This document shows, one piece after another, positions 1 to 6,284 of a stretch of DNA of 7,284 bases. Made by a program: the position numbers and the translations under genes. Source of the stretch: Betaproteobacteria bacterium HGW-Betaproteobacteria-20. GTDB lineage: Bacteria; Pseudomonadota; Gammaproteobacteria; Burkholderiales; Methylophilaceae. The stretch is from positions 1 through 7,284 of the forward strand of contig PHCL01000063.1 of assembly GCA_002842195.1 (NCBI GenBank), read 5' to 3'. The notes below the pieces were generated by a model that searched no databases, had not been told where the DNA came from, and was given only the letters and a program-made list of their open reading frames with translations. Within the stretch, counting starts at the first letter, position 1. Every line of letters starts with the position of its first letter.

Positions 1-181
1 TATGTTACAGAACGTGGATACCGGCGATATTCCGCCCACTGCTTCCGTACTTCCGGAACGCTCTGTGTTACGGGCAGATGTTGTTCAGGAACCTCTCAGT
101 CCTGAGACTGTATTGCAAAATGCTCCTCACCAAAAAGAACAACAATTCAAAGTGCCGATCGTGATGGAGAATGGACAATGA
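1..181 (+). CDS. gatC: GatC, aspartyl/glutamyl-tRNA amidotransferase subunit C, 3' part only
   Basis: GatC is the small subunit of the GatCAB amidotransferase, a cytoplasmic enzyme that converts Asp-tRNA(Asn) and/or Glu-tRNA(Gln) to the amide form; GatC wraps around and stabilises GatA. The frame is entered at base 2 and runs 59 codons to a TGA at 179-181. About 36 N-terminal residues of a usual ~95 lie outside the window; the Met codon at 2-4 is probably internal. Family features seen are the VDT stretch, the IPPTASVLP segment, the VLRADVV segment, a LQNAP motif and the terminal FKVPIVME. The stop overlaps the gatA start in ATGA (178-181), the usual coupled gatC-gatA arrangement. The middle segment resembles Firmicutes/Chloroflexi/Actinobacteria GatC rather than the PMAHP...QRLR form of beta/gammaproteobacteria, which does not fit the rest of the window. 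The family call is firm; the taxonomic remark is from memory. Confidence 0.85.
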   Translation, partial: MLQNVDTGDIPPTASVLPERSVLRADVVQEPLSPETVLQNAPHQKEQQFKVPIVMENGQ

Positions 182-336
182 GCAACCTCAGCGATCTTTC
201 CGTCCGCCAGACACTGAATTTATTACAAAATGGCGATATATCCAGCCTGGAGTTGACACAATCCTACCTGGATCGCATCCAGGCACTTGAACCAAAGATC
301 AAAGCATTTATCACACTCACGCTATCACCAGTATGA
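178..336 (+). pseudogene. gatA: GatA N-terminal fragment, truncated at the junction with the sucrose cluster
   Basis: GatA is the amidase-signature subunit of GatCAB that releases ammonia from glutamine or asparagine; the full protein is about 480-490 residues. Here only the first ~47 residues look native: a start at ATG 178, an LSVRQTLNLLQNGDISSLEL stretch, and EPKIKAFITLT, matching the family pattern up to the AFIT(L)T segment. Homology stops at about base 315-321, and the frame then reads the antisense of the amylosucrase 3' end to a TGA at 334-336, giving 52 codons. The catalytic Ser-cisSer-Lys triad and the whole amidase domain are absent, so the fragment cannot function. GatA is normally essential where GatCAB is used, so either an intact copy exists elsewhere or this edge is an assembly chimera. 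Confidence 0.85.
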
Positions 337-2210
337 ATATCTCGGGCTAAATCGTGCTGAAAAAAGCCTTTTTTACGTAATTTTTCAACATCAAGCGTTT
401 GCGGTTTGGCATCAAAATTGGCGATGACCAGAACACGTGAAAAATTATTGATATTATCGAATCTTGAGAAAACAAATAAATGCGGGTTCTCAACATCCAA
501 TAATTCACGATTATTGTGGTCGGCAAATGCGCTTATTTCTTTACGCACTGCAATCAGTTTTTTAATGGCAGTAAAAAGTTTATTTTCAATGGTGCCTACC
601 TGGTTTCTGCGTTCCGCCTTATTCCAGTTCATTTGCGGCCTATGCACCCAGCGGCTATCGTTTTGCTTAAATTCGTCTTCCAGATACGATGTGTCATTGA
701 GTGTGCCGATGGCATCACCGTAATACAGCAGTGGAATACCACCAAAAGCCAGAATCAAACTGTGCATCAAGATAATAGTGTTGGTGGCATTCTGAATCGC
801 CTCATGACTGCCGCTTTCAAGCGCAGCTTGCAGGCCAGCCAATGAGGCAAGTGAGCCGGCAATTCTGGCATCGCCGGTTTTTTTGTTAATGCCAAACGCA
901 ACACCGCGGGCATCGGAGGCTACATGGCGACCGGTAAAGTAATCAACCAGAAAATGACGGTGCGCTTTTGGGTCGTAACCTGCAAGCCGGATATCGTTGT
1001 CATCAAAGCCCAAACCAATATCATCATGACAGCGAATGTAGTTTAACCAGGTCGCACGTTCCAGTTTATCTGGAATACTCCTGATACCGAGACTCAACAG
1101 CGTCGCATTTTTAGTGGCGACTGCATCCCAAAGCAAAGCCATAAAAGTCGCATTGTAGGCAATTTCGCACTCTTTCGCGTTGATTGCATCCTCACCGAAA
1201 TATTTAATCACTTCAACAGGCGCAACAATCGCCTCGGCAATGAACAGCACGCCTGGTGCTGTGGCCTGACAACAATCTTTCATCATCTGTAGAATAAGAT
1301 GCGCTTCACGCTCATTCTGACAGGAACTGCCAATTTTTTTCCAGAGAAAAGCCACAGCATCGAGACGAATAATGTCCGCACCGCGATTCGCCCAGAACAG
1401 AATGATGTCGATCATTTCAATCAGTACCGCAGGATTCTTGTAATTTAAATCCCACTGAAAATCATTAAATACCGTCATGACCCATTTGCCCATGGCCTCA
1501 TCCCAGGTAAAGTTACCGGGAGCCGTTTCAGGAAATACCTCGGGCATCGACTCTTCGTACATATCAGGTTGTCCACGGTCGTCAAAGATGTGGTAATAAT
1601 CCTGATAGGTTTTTTCTCCATTGCGCGCTTTTACAGCCCATTCATGCTCGTTAGAAGTATGGTTAACCACCACGTCCAGCGCCAGCAGCATTTCGCGCTT
1701 TTTCATGTTTTTAACAAGATCATCAAGGTCGTCCAAGGTGCCGACTTCAGGGTTTATTTTTCTGAAATCGCGTACCGCATAACCACCGTCACTTTTGCCT
1801 TTTGGGCAATCCAGAATAGGCATGACGTGTAACATATTGATGCCCAAATCCTGTAGAAAATGCAGTTTTTTTTGCAAACCGTTTAAATTGCCGGCGAACT
1901 CTTTACAGTAAAGTGCGTAACCTACCCATTTTTGACTCAGAAACCAGTTGTGGTCTTTCTCGCGGGCTAGATCGAGTTTTCTTAATTGCTGAGGTCGTGC
2001 AATATAAGAACGTGTCAGCATTTTAACAAGCTGGTGTACCTGTTCATTAAAGTCCGCACGATGGCCATACAACTGATGGAATACCGAGTAAATAGCGTAA
2101 AAATTCGCCCCCAGCCGTATGTAAAAATGCTGTAAGTTTTTTTCTTTAATTTCATGCTCTAACTTAATTAGGACGTCATTAAGCAGGGAATGTGAAACCT
2201 GTTCATACAT
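264..2210 (-). CDS. ams: Amylosucrase (GH13), C-terminus replaced at the junction
   Basis: Amylosucrase transfers the glucosyl unit of sucrose to an alpha-1,4-glucan and releases fructose, with some sucrose hydrolysis. The start is taken as ATG 2210 because an AGAGGA ribosome binding site lies 8 bases upstream; an ATG at 2264 adds 18 residues but lies inside sps. In 648-residue numbering the GH13 (beta/alpha)8 features are all visible: KSDGGYAV near 139-146, DVVVNHTS near 179-186, IIRLDAVAF with nucleophile D284, FIAEAI with acid/base E326, RCHDDIG with D396, and NDSRWVHRP with R520. D141 and R520 match the Asp/Arg pair that shapes the sucrose pocket in Neisseria amylosucrase, which favours amylosucrase over other GH13 enzymes. 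The N-terminal ~70 residues are the helical domain typical of the family. The last ~15 residues (from about base 312 to the TAG at 264-266) are antisense gatA sequence, so the final strand of domain C and the native stop are missing. The gene overlaps sps by 8 bases. Confidence 0.9.
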   Translation of the reverse strand: MYEQVSHSLLNDVLIKLEHEIKEKNLQHFYIRLGANFYAIYSVFHQLYGHRADFNEQVHQLVKMLTRSYIARPQQLRKLDLAREKDHNWFLSQKWVGYALYCKEFAGNLNGLQKKLHFLQDLGINMLHVMPILDCPKGKSDGGYAVRDFRKINPEVGTLDDLDDLVKNMKKREMLLALDVVVNHTSNEHEWAVKARNGEKTYQDYYHIFDDRGQPDMYEESMPEVFPETAPGNFTWDEAMGKWVMTVFNDFQWDLNYKNPAVLIEMIDIILFWANRGADIIRLDAVAFLWKKIGSSCQNEREAHLILQMMKDCCQATAPGVLFIAEAIVAPVEVIKYFGEDAINAKECEIAYNATFMALLWDAVATKNATLLSLGIRSIPDKLERATWLNYIRCHDDIGLGFDDNDIRLAGYDPKAHRHFLVDYFTGRHVASDARGVAFGINKKTGDARIAGSLASLAGLQAALESGSHEAIQNATNTIILMHSLILAFGGIPLLYYGDAIGTLNDTSYLEDEFKQNDSRWVHRPQMNWNKAERRNQVGTIENKLFTAIKKLIAVRKEISAFADHNNRELLDVENPHLFVFSRFDNINNFSRVLVIANFDAKPQTLDVEKLRKKGFFQHDLARDIHTGDSVSVINALIFGSSAWMRSR

Positions 2211-4404
2211 GCGATATATCCTCTTTCTTACTGACTTTAAGCGCCTCTGCAACACTAAATCCATAGTGTTTCAGGCCTTCCACTATGCCTGCAGCAAAAT
2301 GCTTATGGGCAAAATAAATTTGCTCTTGCCCCTTAAGATGCAAAAGTTCCGGGCTATGGTTTCCCACCACAATGGCGAGTGTATCACCCACCAGCATTTC
2401 AGCATCATTACCTGAATCACCAGCCACAATAAAGCTTTTTAATGGCAAGCCCCATTTGTATGCCAGGTAGCGGATTGCGTGCCCCTTCGAAGCGCGAACT
2501 GGCAACACATCAAGAAATTCTTCGTGCGAATAAATCAGCTGTGCGTATAACTTTTGCTCATGCAAATAGTCATAAAGCTCGTTGAGCGGCGGAATTTGAT
2601 CCGGCGTTGCAATATAACTCAACTTGAATTCGCGCTGATTTTCTTTAGCCTGCAGGGTGAGCCCGGGAAACTTGGCTAACGCCTCGGCCAAGGCATCTCT
2701 TCTCCACAAATAGCGGATATGTGCAGCCCAGCCAACATCAGGCACAAGCTTTTTGCCGTAATGTATTTCTGTACCCACTGAAGTAACCAGTACATCGGGA
2801 ATTGGCACCTGATGTTTTTTCAGTATTGCAACAGCACTTTTGATGGGTCTGCCGGTTGCAATGCCAAATGCCAGCTTTGTTTTATGCTCACTCACCCATT
2901 TGGTTAAACTTTTAAGCGCAAGCTTGTCACCAACCAGCGTATTGTCAATGTCGCTGACCAGTGCAATTTTAACCAGAGGCATGTAGGATTTTTCATCATT
3001 CTGGATAATGGCATGTTGCCGGCGCAGGCGTTTTTTATCCCGACGCAGCAGTCTGCGTGCTTCTTTCATGTATTTTTCAACATGTGAAGCCCAGCTGTAA
3101 TTTCGCCATACCCCAACCAAGCCGTTATTGGCACGTTGCCGCCACTTTTTCTTATCTTCCAATATCTCCAGCAGCGCTGTTGCAATATCGCTACTATCCA
3201 GCGTGTTGGCTAAAATACCGTTGCGGCAATTACCCACAATATCCCTTGGCCCGCCGTCGTCAGGTGCCACAAAAGGTAAACCGCTGGCAGCAGCTTCAAT
3301 CAAAGTTAGGCCAAATGGCTCGGTAAAGGCAGGGTTTACAAAAACACCGCGTCGCCTTGCTGCAAGACGGTATAACTCGGGAGTTTCGTCTTGAGAAACA
3401 TGCTTGGGCATGGCTACTTTTCCCCAAAGGTCATAGCGGTCTATGTCGAAGAGTAAATCGCTCATTACTTCCTGTTGCGATTCTTCCATCTCACGAATAT
3501 CGTCTCTGGTGCCGGCTACAATCAGCAGATTAGCTATTTTCTGTAATTCAGGGCTATTACCGTATGCTTCAATCAGCCCTTTGATGTTTTTTCTGGCATC
3601 AGGTCGGCTAAGAGAAAAAATCAGCGGCTTTTCAGGTTCGGCTAAATATTTATCGACCAGCAGCTGTACTGAAGATTCAGGATTTTTGCGAGATGGTGGT
3701 GAAAATCGCGAGGTATCGGTGCCGGGTGGAATAACGCTGAAACGCGCATGACCAAAGTTTGCATACATGCCGTATTGCAGCTCAATCTCCTGACGTGTAC
3801 TGGTGATAATAAGCGAGGCATGCTTGACAATTTCTTCTTCCGCACTGATTCTGCGCTCAAAATGAAACTGCTTTTCCAGCGCTTGCGGCTTGCGTCCGCT
3901 GGCCAACATCCGCTCTAATTTCGGGCGGCCTAAAGAGTGACCCGTATGCACCTGCGGTATGCCTAACAGCAGCGAAAGCTGCTGACCAACATAGCCTGCA
4001 TCCGCATAATGGCTGTGAATTAAATCAGGAAGCCGACCCTGCTGACGCAAAAAGTGTAAGCATTTATCTACAATCTGATCCAGATGCGGCCATAATAATT
4101 CTTTGCGTAAATAGCGTTTGGGGCCACATGGCAGGCGTACAATTTTTGCACCATCGCCTAACGGCTCTTCACTTAGCGCATAATCTTCTGAAATACTGGG
4201 GTCTTGAATCAGTCGCGTGAGCAAATCAACCCGCTCAACATCCACATGTTTAGCTAATTCACGCGCAAGTTCAACCACATAAGTTGTCTGGCCGCCTGTA
4301 TCTGCATTTTGACCAAGCTCCATGTCATGGCCGCGAATCAGGCCATGCATGCTGATCATCAACACATAAATAGGATTTTCGGACTTTACCGGTATCGAAG
4401 TCAT
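2203..4404 (-). CDS. sps: Bifunctional sucrose-phosphate synthase / sucrose-6-phosphate phosphatase
   Basis: The protein makes sucrose-6-phosphate from UDP-glucose and fructose-6-phosphate (GT4 retaining glycosyltransferase) and probably dephosphorylates it to sucrose. The start chosen is ATG 4404 (733 residues): AGGAG sits 8 bases upstream, whereas the GTG at 4413 overlaps that AGGAG. GT4 part, about 10-445: HGLIRG and ADTGGQ near 20-39, HSHYADAG near 130-137, TGHSLGR near 154-160, SRPDARKN near 266-273, and the EX7E pair E362/E370 in EPFGLTLIE. A basic linker follows (about 448-463). HAD part, about 475-720: DIDNT with D485/D487, ATGRP with T517, SKGHA with K640, and GDSGND with D663/D667. 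All four HAD motifs are intact, so phosphatase activity is expected, in contrast to the degenerate SPP-like domain reported for Synechocystis SPS. The ATG overlaps the fruK stop by one base (TGATG), and the 3' end overlaps ams by 8 bases. Confidence 0.93.
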   Translation of the reverse strand: MTSIPVKSENPIYVLMISMHGLIRGHDMELGQNADTGGQTTYVVELARELAKHVDVERVDLLTRLIQDPSISEDYALSEEPLGDGAKIVRLPCGPKRYLRKELLWPHLDQIVDKCLHFLRQQGRLPDLIHSHYADAGYVGQQLSLLLGIPQVHTGHSLGRPKLERMLASGRKPQALEKQFHFERRISAEEEIVKHASLIITSTRQEIELQYGMYANFGHARFSVIPPGTDTSRFSPPSRKNPESSVQLLVDKYLAEPEKPLIFSLSRPDARKNIKGLIEAYGNSPELQKIANLLIVAGTRDDIREMEESQQEVMSDLLFDIDRYDLWGKVAMPKHVSQDETPELYRLAARRRGVFVNPAFTEPFGLTLIEAAASGLPFVAPDDGGPRDIVGNCRNGILANTLDSSDIATALLEILEDKKKWRQRANNGLVGVWRNYSWASHVEKYMKEARRLLRRDKKRLRRQHAIIQNDEKSYMPLVKIALVSDIDNTLVGDKLALKSLTKWVSEHKTKLAFGIATGRPIKSAVAILKKHQVPIPDVLVTSVGTEIHYGKKLVPDVGWAAHIRYLWRRDALAEALAKFPGLTLQAKENQREFKLSYIATPDQIPPLNELYDYLHEQKLYAQLIYSHEEFLDVLPVRASKGHAIRYLAYKWGLPLKSFIVAGDSGNDAEMLVGDTLAIVVGNHSPELLHLKGQEQIYFAHKHFAAGIVEGLKHYGFSVAEALKVSKKEDISHV

Positions 4405-5336
4405 CAATTCCACTCCTGTTTAAAGGGGGTATAGAAATCAAGCTGCTGAGGCGCACCGCCTCTGACTGTGCATAACGCAGCGGCAAACTGGTTAGCGCGT
4501 TGCAAGGTCACAAACGCCGGCCAATGACTAAGCAAACCGATAATAAATACCGCCGCAAACGCATCGCCTGCGCCCACGGTATCAACCAAAGGCTGGGCCA
4601 GTTGAACAGGCTCAGTTTTAATAAGCTCTTTTTTCTGATTGATTTGCCATGCGCCACTTTCTCCGCTGGTAACGAGTAATTGTTGCAAGCCAAATTGCCT
4701 GAACAAGTTAAGCGCACTTGCCTGCAAGGTTTCTCCATTGAGTTTAAAATATTTGGCGACGATGTCGAGTTCATCTTCATTCATTTTAACGATGTCAGAA
4801 CGAAGCAAAGAGCGTCTAATCGTATGTTTGTTATACCAGGGCTTTCTTAAATTGATGTCAAGAAATCTGGGGCATCTCACAGCGCTCAAGAACTTATCTA
4901 GCGCCAAACGGGACTCCATGCCACGCTGGGCCAAGGTGCCAAAATAAGCCAGCTCAGGCTTGAGCGATAACGTCATCATGTGCGTCATGCCGGCGTGAAT
5001 ATGGTCATAAGCCTGATCCTGCATAATCTCAAAGCGATGGCCGGCATCTTCTAAATGTACTTTTACCTGACCGGTAGGATAATTAGAATCGCGCTGTACA
5101 CCTGAAACATCCAGCCCCAGCCGGTTCATTTCTTTCAACAAGTCATCGCGTAACGCATCGTTGCCGGTGCGGGTAATAATCACCGGATGCAACCCAAAAG
5201 CTTTTAAATGTCTGGCCACATTAAACGGCGCACCACCTAAAATGCTCTGGTCCGGAAACACATCAGCCAGAACCTCACCAAACAAGGCAACCACTTTTCC
5301 TTCACTTTTTTCTGAAGTTATTGTCTCAGTTGTCAA
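4404..5336 (-). CDS. fruK: Fructokinase, PfkB/ribokinase family
   Basis: This is an ATP-dependent sugar kinase. Its place before sps and ams makes fructose the likely substrate, converting fructose released by amylosucrase to fructose-6-phosphate. It has 310 residues, normal for the family. Visible PfkB features are the N-terminal sugar-binding GGAPFNVARHLKAFG (34-48), DINLRKPWY (160-168), the NxxE magnesium motif at N186-E189, and the second PfkB signature DTVGAGDAF (252-260) with catalytic base D258. The start is a TTG at 5336: an in-frame TAA lies two codons upstream, the next in-frame Met is residue 70 (beyond the substrate-binding motif), and AAAGGA lies 7 bases before the TTG. A GTG at residue 15 is a less likely alternative. 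The stop overlaps the sps start by one base. The weak start codon may keep kinase output low relative to the other enzymes (inference). Kinase specificity is assigned from context; other sugars cannot be excluded from sequence alone. Confidence 0.9.
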   Translation of the reverse strand: MTTETITSEKSEGKVVALFGEVLADVFPDQSILGGAPFNVARHLKAFGLHPVIITRTGNDALRDDLLKEMNRLGLDVSGVQRDSNYPTGQVKVHLEDAGHRFEIMQDQAYDHIHAGMTHMMTLSLKPELAYFGTLAQRGMESRLALDKFLSAVRCPRFLDINLRKPWYNKHTIRRSLLRSDIVKMNEDELDIVAKYFKLNGETLQASALNLFRQFGLQQLLVTSGESGAWQINQKKELIKTEPVQLAQPLVDTVGAGDAFAAVFIIGLLSHWPAFVTLQRANQFAAALCTVRGGAPQQLDFYTPFKQEWN

Positions 5337-5360
5337 TGTTTATTCCTTTGTATTAGGGTC

Positions 5361-5378
5361 ATTTGTATAAAATTCGTC
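5361..5378. promoter_or_regulatory. Candidate operator and -10 region in the fruK leader
   Basis: The 86-base gap between the MarR gene and fruK holds, read on the minus strand, GACGAATTT (5378-5370) overlapping TTTATACAAAT (5371-5361). Both blocks also occur in front of the MarR gene (5972-5980 and 6001-6011 on the plus strand). The second block contains TATACA (5369-5364), a plausible -10 box for fruK, but I find no convincing -35 box at 16-18 bases. A promoter-overlapping site for the neighbouring MarR protein is the simplest reading. This is inference. Confidence 0.4.
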
Positions 5379-5422
5379 ATGAAATCGTTATTCTGCTCAG
5401 TAATATGCTTGTGCTAACGGCG

Positions 5423-5941
5423 TTAAATATCGGCCAGCGGCGTAAGTGCGTCCGCCTCGTCTTTTAACTTAATCTGCGCCATTAAAGTTGCCAGGCTTTG
5501 CTGAAGCAGTAAAAGATTTTCCGCCGATAAATGATCAAGCGCATCTCTCAAAATGCCTCTGGGTGAGCTTGGCGCTTTAAGCACAACCTCCAGCCCAGCC
5601 GGCGTTAAATAAAGCCGAACCACGCGCTGATCAAAATCGTCGCGCTGCTTATTGATTAACGCTCTTTTCACCAGCTTTTCAATCAGGTTGCTGGCTGTGG
5701 ACTGGTGTATCGAAAGCTTGGAAGCAAGCTCTGACACCTTTAACCCGGGTGACTGATGCAGCTCCCACAGCACCCAAAGCTGAGAACTGCTCACGTTACA
5801 AAACGCCTCAACCTGACTGGAGTGTTTTTTGATTGAACTGATAATTACCCTGAAATTCTTAAGCGAAGAATTCACCAGTAAATCGTAACTTTGTTCATCA
5901 TTAGAAAGCACTTGCTTAATTTTTTGTACCTGAATGTCCAT
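5423..5941 (-). CDS. MarR-family transcriptional regulator, likely regulator of the sucrose operon
   Basis: This is a 172-residue cytoplasmic DNA-binding protein of the MarR fold, slightly longer than the ~140-160 usual for the family. The winged helix is clear: LKVSELASKLSIHQSTASNL (67-86) forms the helix-turn-helix, and QRDDFDQRVVRLYLTPAG (99-116) is the wing with the family D-x-R...LT-x-G pattern. The N-terminal ~65 and C-terminal ~45 residues would form the dimer helices. A single cysteine (C48) is present, so a pairwise disulfide redox switch within one subunit is unlikely. The start is ATG 5941; no strong ribosome binding site is visible before it. The gene lies 86 bases upstream of fruK on the same strand. 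MarR-family control of osmolyte genes (EctR for ectoine) is known in halotolerant methylotrophs, which makes control of the sucrose operon plausible but unproven. Confidence 0.88.
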   Translation of the reverse strand: MDIQVQKIKQVLSNDEQSYDLLVNSSLKNFRVIISSIKKHSSQVEAFCNVSSSQLWVLWELHQSPGLKVSELASKLSIHQSTASNLIEKLVKRALINKQRDDFDQRVVRLYLTPAGLEVVLKAPSSPRGILRDALDHLSAENLLLLQQSLATLMAQIKLKDEADALTPLADI

Positions 5942-6000
5942 GATGCCAGACTGACTTTAAATTGAAATTTAGACGAATTTATTATTGCACTAATTTTACA

Positions 6001-6025
6001 TTTATACAAATATAATTTGTGCAAA
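6001..6025. promoter_or_regulatory. Interrupted 25-base inverted repeat, candidate MarR operator
   Basis: The sequence has the form TTT-at-ACAAAT-ata-ATTTGT-gc-AAA. Inner arms of 6 bases (6006-6011 and 6015-6020) and outer arms of 3 bases (6001-6003 and 6023-6025) pair perfectly, with two mismatched positions between them. It covers the predicted -10 box of the MarR gene, so a dimer bound here would block transcription. The size and AT-rich symmetry are typical of MarR sites. The binding protein is inferred from position only. Confidence 0.5.
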
Positions 6026-6036
6026 TGTATTTTCAA
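6009..6036 (-). promoter_or_regulatory. Predicted sigma70-type promoter of the MarR gene
   Basis: On the minus strand TTGAAA (6036-6031) is followed after 16 bases by TATATT (6014-6009). Transcription would begin near 6001, leaving a leader of about 60 bases before ATG 5941. The -10 box lies inside the inverted repeat at 6001-6025, consistent with autorepression. AT-rich sequence makes chance matches possible. Confidence 0.45.
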
Positions 6037-6097
6037 TAATAAGTTCACGCAACAACCGGCTTTTTACGCTTGTTACACAAGTAAATATCGTCGAGAG

Positions 6098-6145
6098 AAA
6101 AACACTGCCCTGCGAGCCTTTATATATAAGGTTCGCAGGGCAGTG
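6098..6145 (-). terminator. Strong hairpin with T tract, minus-strand rho-independent terminator
   Basis: Arms at 6103-6120 and 6128-6145 form an 18-base-pair stem with one G/T wobble (6116/6132) around a 7-base loop (6121-6127). Read on the minus strand the stem is followed by TTTTT (6102-6098). It lies about 260 bases past the AraC-family stop and just before the MarR promoter, so it would end transcripts from the right and insulate the sucrose regulator. On the plus strand there is no T tract. The stem is long for a simple terminator and shares GCGAGCCTT with the repeat at 6184-6242, so a repeat origin is possible. Confidence 0.65.
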
Positions 6146-6183
6146 CTTAGGAAGGCATGCGAATACCACACCAGCAATCTTGT
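6146..6183. other. Intergenic spacer without recognisable features
   Basis: This short spacer joins the hairpin to the tandem repeat. I see no ribosome binding site, promoter or RNA gene in it. The plus-strand frame that crosses it has no family resemblance and runs through the hairpin, so it is not called. Confidence 0.4.
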
Positions 6184-6242
6184 GCAGCGAGCCTTGATGT
6201 GACGCAGCGAGTAGCCTTGATGTAACGCAGTGGAATCAAGGG
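6184..6242. repeat. Degenerate REP-like tandem repeat, two and a half units
   Basis: The units begin GCAGCGA and carry GCCTTGATGT: 6184-6203, 6204-6226 (with an extra GTA), and a final partial unit at 6227-6242 ending in GGAATCAAGGG. CCTTGAT (6215-6221) and ATCAAGG (6235-6241) are inverted and can form a 7-base-pair hairpin. The layout GTAGCC-TTGATG...CGCAG.GGAATC-AAGG parallels the dispersed bacterial repeat of the type GTAGCCCGGATG...GCGGAATCCGGG, with compensating changes in the stem. The class assignment is from memory. Confidence 0.6.
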
Positions 6243-6284
6243 AAACCATCTATTTCCGGATAAGAATATAAAACAGCGCGGTTT

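Noticed and set aside
264..336. A deliberate gatA-amylosucrase gene fusion
   Set aside because: The two genes are convergent, so each reads the antisense of the other; neither tail is protein-like and no functional fusion results.
3443..3751. Plus-strand open frames inside sps, ams and fruK
   Set aside because: They are antisense to strongly conserved enzyme domains and show no motifs; they are shadow frames.
3642..3860. Second minus-strand frame inside sps
   Set aside because: It overlaps the conserved glycosyltransferase core in another frame and has no independent signals.
4404..4413. GTG at 4413 as the start of sps
   Set aside because: It overlaps the AGGAG that is ideally spaced for ATG 4404, leaving no ribosome binding site of its own.
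5331..5336. TTGACA on the minus strand as a -35 box
   Set aside because: It coincides with the TTG start codon of fruK, and a promoter here would lie inside the gene with no evident -10 role.
6017..6202. Plus-strand 61-codon open frame in the intergenic region
   Set aside because: It lies across the MarR promoter, the 18-base-pair hairpin and the repeat, has no ribosome binding site and no family resemblance.
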